In this document: piece by piece, positions 55,181 through 64,000 of the stretch
Numbering within the stretch: the stretch's first letter is position 1
Layout of the letters: each line of letters begins with the position of its first letter
NCBI GenBank assembly: GCA_027704905.1
Contig: CM051001.1
Coordinates: 33,708,184-33,772,183 of the forward strand
Direction of reading: 5' to 3'
From: Muraenolepis orangiensis
Taxonomy: Eukaryota; Chordata; Actinopteri; Gadiformes; Muraenolepididae
Length of the DNA: 64,000 nt
Notes under the pieces: model-generated
The model's input: the letters and a program-made list of their open reading frames with translations, nothing else
The model's database searches: none
What the model was told of the DNA's origin: nothing
Made by a program: the position numbers and the translations under genes

Positions 55181-55510
55181 ATATCCATATACTTACCTGT
55201 ACATATATATACCTATTATTATGCACATTTATAACGGTTTGCAATATATATTTAAATATGTTGATAGAACTGCTCCTACTCCCGTATATACATATACATT
55301 TATATATTTGTATCCTGCTTTCAATAATAGATCACTACGTTAAATGATCACTTACCTGTATATACATATACCTGTCATCATGCTCATATCACATTTATAC
55401 CTAGACTGTCTTTTAACCTGTACATTTAAACTGTAAATTATATTACCATGCACTTTACTGCAACATTTGCACTCTGGTTAGATGCTAAATTATTTTCGCT
55501 GTACTGTACT
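55181..55510 (+). repeat. Dispersed tail repeat, family A copy 6
   Basis: Starts directly at the truncated 5' end of the LINE remnant and runs the other way. Contains CATATACTTACCTGTACATA, TGCACTTTACTGCAACATTTGC, TTAGATGCTAAATTATTTTC and GCTGTACTGTACTTATATAT. Confidence 0.8.
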
Positions 55511-57601
55511 TATATATATGTATGTATGTATTATATAAAAGGGAAATCAACAAACAGGTGTCAGGATGGAAAAGCGCATTTATTGGTTGAGAACAAGTGC
55601 CTGCCGTAATAACCATGTTGTATATTGTTAGAAATTGAATTTGGATAATATATGAGTCAGTATACAATGTAAATTGAAAAGTACCACGCAACGGAGACAC
55701 AGACCTACATTTCAACATTTAATCAATGGAGGAAAAGATCAACAAGATTCACACTACAGTGGACGAACACAGGAGATAGAAAAACGAGTATTTTGAGACA
55801 AACACATTTACATATTTGAATGTATGTACATAATTGAATTTTTAAGCAAAACAAAGCTTTAAAGAAAGTATATCCCAGTGAAATATGATCTGCCCTTGAT
55901 ACATTTTTTTTAAAATTAATGTCTGCATATGTTTTATACAAAATAGATTTTCAAAACAATATTTGGGTAGTGCAAACTTTTAGATTCAAGCTGGTTGATT
56001 ACTTTCACAAACAGTTTTGAGTGAAAAGACTAAAACCTATTCTATTCACAGTATTTCACAACTTGACCAAAGCCATCAGATAGAATACAAAAATGGGTTA
56101 AAAAAAAAACTAAAACAAAGAACTGTACAATTCTCTCCAAGGACTTATGCGGATATATGTTGAATTTGTCTGTGTAACTTGCTTTGGTCATCTTGTCGTC
56201 TTAACATAATAGGCTTTACTTGTGCGGTGAAAAGGTAATGTCTACTGACATGAGTATATTTCCTGAAAAGATCTGGCCTGCAGAGAGAGAGAGAGAGAGC
56301 TAGCGAGCGAGGAGAGAGAGAAGAGTAACGCAGGCCCCCCTCGTGTGTGAATAGCTTATATTTTTAAAAACAACAAAATAATACTACAAAGGGAAGCAAT
56401 TGCATGTCTTGTGTAGAAATGTACTCCACGTGCGCACCTTCTATTGCATATTTAGTTGTCCTTCTCAAACATGTAGGATGCCCAGAGGCTGGGTACCTTC
56501 TGGAGCCAGGAGAGGCCAGAGGCTGGGTACCTTCTGGAGCCAGGAGAGGCCAGAGGCTGGGTACCTTCTGCAGCCAGGAGAGGCCAGAATGCACTCGGAC
56601 TTTTTCTTTTTCTTCCTTTTCTTGTTTTTTTGTGTACGGGTTCAGAAAACAGCCGCAGATTCGTCGACACTGGATGTGAACGTAACCCGCGCGACGTTAA
56701 CCCCTTATGCAGATTGGGAAACTACTACAGAAACAACTCCAACGAGTAAGTAGGAGACACACACTATGAGTCGGGAGGAGTGAATACAGACGATGGGGGA
56801 AGAGGAAGGAGGAGGAAGGAGGAGGACGGCTCCACACCTCAGCAGACACGCCAGATGACCTTTTTGTTGGTTTGTTTTCCTACGCTTTCTTTCCCTCCAC
56901 GCGGCCAACACAACAACACAGTAGAACGCTGGGGATCGTAGCGCCAGGCGTGTGTTTCGCTGTCGTCCGGTGTACACAGTCTGCCGGTGGACATTAATGA
57001 GAGCATGTTTGAAACTGAACCTTCTGCCAGATGACAAACCCTGAGCAATGGGAGCTTTACAAAAATCAATTACATTTCTATATATTTTTTTGGGCTTAGT
57101 AAATAACTGGTGGGGTCAGTTATAATGCAGTGTAACCTACGATTACATGTATTGCACGTGTCATAGTTTACTCTTTATAGTGACAAAATGCTAACTTTTT
57201 AAATTGGCCAAATATTCTTAAAATAGCCTCCATTCTCATTCAGTCATCTCTTTCGAACAATCACATTCCTTTCGATACCCATCTGTGCTCTAAAAACACA
57301 ACCACCTACGGGGATATGAGGTTAGCTTAAAATAAGTAAGACAACCCAATAAGTGCCAACACGATTAAAATATAAATGGGTTTGGTTTCATCAACACAGA
57401 GGAAAGGTTATTCAACACTTATTCCATATGACAAAACGTGTGAGTGCTTTGCAATTATAACATTTAAAAGATGTATGGAGGTGAGTCTTTAGTTTATATT
57501 TATTTCCGGTTCTCCTTGAGAGGTCCGACATCTCAATACGTCTGTGGGCTTCAATTAGACATTAGGTCTTAAACGGTGGGATGCCACACACCACATTTAC
57601 A

Positions 57602-57638
<37 letters not shown>

Positions 57639-59740
57639 GATGATCTGTTCTTCCAAACGTATCGGAAAACAAACTATAATAATAAAAATGTATATATATA
57701 TATTTTTTTTTGGCACGGACACCATTCCAGGACAATTGAGGTCCCATTCCACTTGACCTTCACGATCGACCACAACCACCGGTAGATCAGCTTTTAAGTA
57801 CGGGTCCAAGTGGCCTGAGACTAAGCGCTGTTAGCGCTGTTGTACATTGGGGTTGAAACTACCTTGCCACACGCACACACACACCCACACCCACCACAAG
57901 GAAGGAAGGAAGGAAGGTTTTGAGGTTTTCCCGTAGACGGGTGAGGTTTGACCAGAGACCAACGCAAACTCCCAAAACCCTCTGTATCGGCACGTTATCG
58001 TAAAAATAAAAATAAAAGACATACGCATTGAGAACAAATCGATCAAAACGTTAAAAGGGAGAAAGTAATTTACAGCAATTTTGTTTAAGTTTGCATTTGG
58101 CATTGTGAAAACGTGCCCAAACAGAGGGGGCCGCAAGCCGGCCGACCTGTGACTGCATGTTCCCGTTTACCATGTCCCAGACGGAACCCACCTATATATC
58201 CTTTTTTTTATCCTATAAAAGCTATTTACATTTACAGGCTTTGAGAAAAATATAGAAACTCTGAAAGCAAATTGTATGACTGTATGAGTATGACTGAATA
58301 ACCCCCCCCACCCCCCACCCCGGCAACTAAACATACATGATGCCCTTTTCTCTCCTCTGATTGGCTCCCCGAAAGTCCCGCCACATTCCCACGGATACGC
58401 TGTATAACGGAGGAGGGGACATCAGGGGTGGGAGGAGGGATGGTTACCACAACGACGAGACAATACTTGAGTTCCACTCTCACAAATATCAGTTTGAGGG
58501 TAACCAGTGTCACGATAGCGCTTCCCTTAAAGTGACTAAAAGGGAGACCAAGAGAGAGGGAAAGTACACTATTAAGACTCTTCTCTAAGGGTGGTGGTTC
58601 GTTTTGGAGACCGATTCCAGAGGGGGGGGAGCATGCGGTAATAGGAACAATACAATCACATGTGAGGACTGAGACAACAGACACCGTATTAAGGAGGAGG
58701 TGGTGGGGGTGAGGGGAGGGGCTTCGACCTAGGGCTACCAATCCGATTGGAACCTTTTTCGTCGTCTTATTATTATTATCTTTTTTTTTTTTTTAAAGGC
58801 ACACATTTCTTTTTTACCTTTGCCCTTCTACAAATGTTTAAAAACATTTAACATCTGGACAAGGTAAGCTCGTGGAGGGAGGAAGGGAGGGAGGGAGGGG
58901 GTGGAGGATGCAAGCCGAGGAAATTCGGGGTAACGCCAAGTTTAAAAAAAGGACAGTGACGAGTGTTTGGATAAAGGGGTGCGGGCCGGACGGGACCAGG
59001 ACCAGAACACTGACCAGAACATCCTGAAACGCCTGTTGAACAGTGGAATCATTGGAATATCTTTATACTGCAAACCCCCCCCCCCACCACCATCATCCTC
59101 CTCCCCCTCCTCCTGGAAATTATATAAACTTTTGTTTGTTGAAAATGTACAAAATACTTTGTTATAACCTGTCCTGTACATAGATATTGTTGGTTAACCA
59201 CTGCAGATATACGGCGTGTGTGTGTGTGTGTGTGTGTGTGAAACCTGAGACAGAGCGGATGGTTAGCCTATTTCACTCAGTGATTATCTAACAAAACAAT
59301 TTCCTATTTGTTATACCCGATACACCTTGGCCTGCTCCACAACAACCGCCGCCACCTCATCATCATCATCCTCTCGATGCTTAGCCTCTTTCTGTGTCTC
59401 ACGCCGATCTGCCTTTGAGACAAGAAAAGCCCTTTTCCTTCTTTCTCACGCAGACCCCATTCTAGCCCCATTGAAGTTCCACACCCGTGTCCCCCAAAAC
59501 AAAAACACTCTCCGTCTCTCTCACTCACTCATCGTTCTCACTTTCTCCATCCCGCAGTTCTTTATCGGCGCTCCTGTTCTTCCGCCTCCATCCTGGCTCT
59601 TTCTGCTCGTCCTCCTACTGGTGGTGGTGAGGCCGGTGAGGTGGCACTTTTAAGGCATTATTCGTTGTCGTGGACGTTTTAGCTTCTTCTGCTGCTGCGG
59701 TTGTTGTAGTGGTGGTGGTCTTCTGTAGGGAGGGGCACAG
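55511..59740 (-). other. Probable nr3c1 3' UTR and flank
   Basis: No coding exon was found. Glucocorticoid receptor genes usually have a long 3' UTR, so much of this is likely transcribed on the minus strand. Possible minus-strand AATAAA signals lie near 57500 and 55575. The stretch contains a 34-bp triplicate (56484-56585), a short (TA)n at 57607-57633, poly-C/poly-A runs and a (GT)n at about 59216-59240. In human ARHGAP26 lies between FGF1 and NR3C1; no trace of it is seen here. Confidence 0.45.
56484..56585. repeat. 34-bp tandem triplicate
   Basis: Three copies of a 34-bp unit, AGAGGCTGGGTACCTTCTGG followed by AGCCAGGAGAGGCC; the third has CTGCAG for CTGGAG. Near identity suggests recent expansion. 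It lies in the nr3c1 3' flank. Confidence 0.97.
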
Positions 59741-62700
59741 TCATCTCTGGTGGAAGAGGAGCGGCTTCACGCTGCCCGCCTTGAACTTGGGAAGCTGGTT
59801 GCTGATGATCTCAGCCAGCATCTCGGGGAACTCCACGCTCAGCGACTTGTTGACAAACGTGTAGAAGCAGAAGTTCAGCAGCCCGCCAACCATCTGCATG
59901 ACGGGAGAAGCATGCATACCTTTGAGTTAGCCGGTGCTAAAGGTGTGGAATTACAAGCACACATTGCACACTTCCGCTTTAAAACGGTTTGGTCCCTGAC
60001 ATAGACCCGACGTACCTCGTGCATGGAGTCCAGGAGCTTAGTGAGCTGGTAGAAACGCTGCCAGTTCTGGCTGGAGTTCTCCTCCCGCTTGACGATGGCC
60101 TTGCCCAGCTCCTTGATGTAGGACATGCGGATCTCGTCGAACACCGCCTGGCTCTTCAGGCCGTCCTTTGGCACTGCAGGGGGGTGGGGGAGAGGAGAGG
60201 AGGGCTGATATGAAGGTGGCCTGCGACTCCATAAATCGGCACAAAATGATCGGGTGCCACAACAAAAACAAAGTAAACCAATGACACAGAATTTGATTAT
60301 GTTTTTGGGGCAGTTGCAACAGACAATGCACCCTTAAGTGTGCTGCTGCTGCTGCTGTGGTCCTCTCCACTTTCCAATCTGTCAATCGCAAAGCTTGGTA
60401 TGACTTGGTCAGGGCTCTGACCAAGTCATATGAGCAGACGACAGTGGCAAGCTGTTCTTTACAACAGTGAGATGTGTAAAAAGATGATGACCACATATTC
60501 CGCAACAATATCCGATGTCCTGCAAGTCGAGTATCTTAGAAGTATTTATTAAAAATAATCGATGAATCAATCAATGCACTGCAATTAAACGACAGTATGG
60601 GACCAGGGCCACTATCCACAGCCAGCGGACATTGAAAACAGCAGTTGATGAGGATACCGAGACGCAGGTGAACCAACCTGTGCTGAGCAACAGCAAGACC
60701 TTCATGCACAGGTACTCGTCGTGGGAGACCTGTAGTCTGACAAACTCGTTGGAGATCTTCAGCATCTGCTCACACTGGTCAGCCATGTAGGGCAGCTTCA
60801 TCCGGTCCCTGTTGGGGGGGGGACACAGCACAGGGGCGGGTTCATGACGGCTGTTAAATGCCAATACACTTCATAGTTGAATAAAGCAACATGGAAGGAG
60901 AGAGATCATTCCTTAGAGTAAGACAGCTGTTTTCCCTGGGTTTCTAGGTAACTGAAACTACATGCAATTCATTCATCCTAATTTCCATGTAAAAGGTTGC
61001 TCTCATTGCGATGAGAGCCCCAGTGTGTGTGAGCCAGTACGGTGTGTAGAAATGTGTAATCGGGGCCAAGTCCATGAAAGAGCTACAACACTAGACATGC
61101 ATTCTTTCCACAGTGAACAAACTGTAGTTTGCTACGTGGTCAAAGGAAACAGTCCCATCACACGCCGAGCTCCTCTCAAGGAGTTGCTGGAAGAATGCAG
61201 ATTCTCAAGGACTGCATCAGGAAGCATTGGACCACATACTGTATAATATGGCACCAGTGCAATGGAAAAAACATCCCTCCGATACGTTTTGGTATGTATG
61301 CTATTCAAAAGGTGTGCAGTGTAAAGGGCCAGGTGCTTCGGGACGGGGTACGCACTCGTTGATGACGAGGTCGGGCGCAAAGCAGAGCATGTTGCCGTTG
61401 CACTGCTGGTAGGACCTCCATCCCAGGCCGAAGGACATGAGGAAGAGCCACGAACACTGGAGCAACGTCATCTGGTCGTCCAGGTGCAGGTTCCTAAATC
61501 CTGGGGGGCAAGACAGACCAGCGATCAACCCCCCATGCTACTAGCATAGTGCTAAAACGAGTGGTCTGTGTATTCACCCATGCAAAATGGTATGGTCTAG
61601 TTAATTTTATTTTTTACTCCTGACTGCAGTCAAGATTAAATATGAATCAGTTGAATCCATCGACTATATACTGTACATATTAATGTGGTTCCAATTATGG
61701 GACAGACAAAGCTTAGCGGTGCTTGGACAAAAATTTAAAGTGGATTCAAGGTTTGTTGAGCCAGCATCCAGGCCCCAGCAGACGGGGTGCTGAGCTGAGG
61801 TGACAACGAAACCACCACCACCAGGGTACCAGCAGGGGGCGGGAGGGGGGGGAAGGCGGTCTTACCTGGCAGGGCCTTGGCCCACTTCACGGCGGAGACC
61901 ACCTGCCGGCCGCCCAGCCGGTTGAGGGTGGTCATGAGGCGAGTGGAGGTGTCGGGCAGCGTGCCGTCGTAGCCGGCGTAGATGGTGTCAGGCTCGATGG
62001 CCTTGAGCAGGGACAGCATGGTGGGGATGAGCTGGGGCATGGACTTGGGCACCAGGGAGCGGGCCTCGGCGGGCACCGGCGCCGGCGCCAGCTCGGCCGG
62101 GTTGCTCTGCTGGAGGCCCTTGATGCGGTTCAGCTTCTTGGTTTTACGTGCTGCGATTGGGGGTGGAGGGGCGTGGAAGAGATGTCAAGTATGTGGTGAG
62201 GGTGGGTGGGGGTCGTGGCACTCCTCCGTGGAGTCAAAGTTCATTTCAGAGCCGCCATTGTGTAAGATAATCGCACATTGTCAGCAAAACGACCGGCTGC
62301 TTCGGTTTCATGTTGAACTATGTTACGCCTTTGGCTCAAGTCTAAAAGACCATCCACTACAATGACGATTAACCAATACAGATCATCGGATTCGTAGATC
62401 ATCAAAATAAATCGCGATAATCCTAATCATTATCCCCAAAGAAGCCGTAGGTAAAAGGTGTTCAAATACAACCTCAGATGTGTTTTATTCTCATCACCAT
62501 ACGTAACGGAGCAGTGGGACTTCTAAAAATTAAAATAATAACTTTTTTATTATACTTTAATAAAAAATAAAATAATAATAATACTGTTGATTCTAATCCT
62601 AAGTAGCGCAGCGCGGGCCTATGCTGTGAATGCATACCTTCCAGGTTCATGCCGGCCATCAGACACTTCCTGAAGCGGCAGGCCGGGCAGTTCTTTCGTC

Positions 62701-63188
62701 GGATCTTGTCGATGATGCAGTCGTTCCTTCCAGCGCACAGATAATTGTGTTGGCCTGTGGTGGGGAGACACACACACTTTGTTTTTTGAGACAACCCCTG
62801 GCGGGCCTGAGGTCTTCTGCAGAACAGAAGACCCCCCCCCTCCCCCCCTCGTCCTCATCGGAAGGCAGAGCCCGACATCTTATTGTGATGTTCGTTGACG
62901 TGTACGTTGCGCCACTAACTGATACGTGTTACTGTTAATCGCGGAAACGGCCGTTAAAATCAATGTTGCTGTTCGACTTCATTTTCAGCTCACAATTTTG
63001 AGACGATACGCAAAAGGGCCAACAAGTCACCTTCCACGGCTCTCTTGAAGAACACCTTGCAGCTGCCGCAGGTGAGCACGCCGTAGTGGCAGCCGGACGC
63101 CTCGTCGGAGCACACCAGGCAGATCTTGTGAGTGGCGCCGCTGGCCTTGCCCCCCGGGGTGGAGGACGAGGGCGTGAGCCCGTCCTGT
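59741..63188 (-). CDS. nr3c1: Glucocorticoid receptor, DNA- and ligand-binding exons (5' part beyond window)
   Basis: Cortisol-activated nuclear receptor. Exons seen, human numbering 3-9: 63188-63031, 62754-62638, 62150-61866, 61500-61356, 60808-60678, 60173-60016 and 59893-59741. Sizes 117, 145, 131 and 158 equal the human exons. Finger 1 has CLVCSDEASGCHYGVLTCGS and P-box CGSCKVFFKRAVEG; finger 2 has QHNYLCAGRNDCIIDKIRRK. The hinge is ARKTKKLNRIKGLQQ. Ligand-domain blocks are GGRQVVSAVKWAKALPGFRN, LHLDDQMTLLQCSW, LCFAPDLVINE, VPKDGLKSQAVFDEIRM, QNWQRFYQLTKLLDSMHE and EFPEMLAEIISNQLP; it ends LLFHQR. The large N-terminal exon is outside the window. No extra 27-nt exon was seen between the fingers, so the nine-residue insert of some fish receptors is not evident. 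63189-64000 is intron. Confidence 0.96.
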
Positions 63189-64000
63189 CTGGAGGTAGAA
63201 CTGTGCACAGGAGGGAGGGGGATACGGGGTGGGGGTGAGGCACAAAGCAGGGAATGTCAACAGTACGAATTAAGTCTCAAAACCAATTTCCACCAAAGCC
63301 CTATTGTCATCTGTATGTATTTTGATGGAATCAGCCCAGGAAATAACAAGGTCATTACAGTATTTTCTTGTTTTATCACACCGTCCCAGACACCCACTCG
63401 TCTCCCGACGTCAAGATGCTCCACAACAGAAGAAAAGCCAAGGCAGCGGTATAAATAATGGATCATCGCAGCAAGCAGCTCATTACGTTCTGAAAACCTT
63501 ACTTCACAGATACATCTTGTGGTTCCGTTCATTTATCATTCTCTCTATTCACCTGAAGACAGAAACCTCACTGGCCCTCTACACCGCCAGATAGGTTTAA
63601 TCAGAGAGCCCCGCGGCTGGTCTCAATCACAGACAATCCATCACTCTCCGACACACACACCACCGACCTCGCCACTAGAGGGCGCGTGGCTCTGCAGCAT
63701 CCCAGAGGTTCCCTCCTGCCCCCCCTCTCTAACCAAGTGGCCACGGCAACAACAGCACGCCCACACAAAGAGGATATCGTGTCTTGAGCGATGCAACGCG
63801 TGCATCTGCCAGGCCATGTGTCTGTCCATGTGTCGTTCTGTCTGCCGCCACAATGAGGGCAGAAAACAAAGGCCGTCTCCCCTGGGAAGGTGGGGGGGGC
63901 CTTCGTCATTCGCCGACACTTACGCTACGCCGGGTTTTTACGCTTGATGTCATACAAGAGCCAGCATGAACGGCGGGCGACCGCCCTAGCCGAGTCCATG
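63189..64000 (-). other. nr3c1 intron upstream of zinc-finger exon
   Basis: No exon was recognised. It contains GCCACTAGAGGGCGCG (63671-63686), a strong CTCF-like motif. The reading frames here have no family resemblance. Confidence 0.55.

Overview
The window is vertebrate nuclear DNA, almost certainly from a ray-finned (teleost) fish. Genes are split into short GT-AG exons, introns are compact and full of CA/GA/AT microsatellites, fish-type LINE remnants are scattered throughout, and the protein sequences are orthologues of a block of human chromosome 5q genes. No bacterial, viral or plasmid feature is visible. Exon boundaries were read by hand from splice sites, reading phase and known family sequences.

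Layout, left to right: gabra6 (minus, cut at its 3' end by the window edge), nudcd2 (plus, divergent from gabra6), ccng1 (minus), septin8 (minus), sowaha (plus, intronless), gdf9 (plus), uqcrq (plus), hspa4 (plus), gnpda1 (plus), ndfip1 (plus), fgf1 (minus) and nr3c1 (minus, its 5' part lies beyond the right edge). Eleven of the twelve proteins can be followed from the start codon. The reconstructed lengths match the human orthologues closely, for example hspa4 841 aa, uqcrq 82 aa and ccng1 299 aa.

The genes do not form a pathway. They include a GABA-A receptor subunit, a NudC-type co-chaperone, a p53-responsive cyclin, a septin, an ankyrin protein, an oocyte growth factor, a respiratory complex III subunit, an Hsp110 chaperone, an amino-sugar enzyme, a Nedd4-ligase adaptor, a growth factor and the glucocorticoid receptor. 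What links them is ancient linkage. Genes that in human are spread over 5q31.1, 5q31.3 and 5q34 sit here in 64 kb, and several genes that lie between them in human are missing.

Accessory content includes three minisatellites (32.8, 42.3 and 43.3-44.6 kb), two copies of an L2-like LINE, two other LINE fragments, a six-copy dispersed tail repeat, a SINE-like repeat and many microsatellites, several of which abut splice sites. I found no convincing new biological system. The points most worth checking are a 1.3 kb hairpin-rich minisatellite that ends beside a perfect CACGTG palindrome at ndfip1, a septin8 stop codon embedded in a consensus splice donor, a GC-AG intron in septin8, a convergent pair of CTCF-like motifs between gabra6 and nudcd2, and a p53-like element in ccng1.
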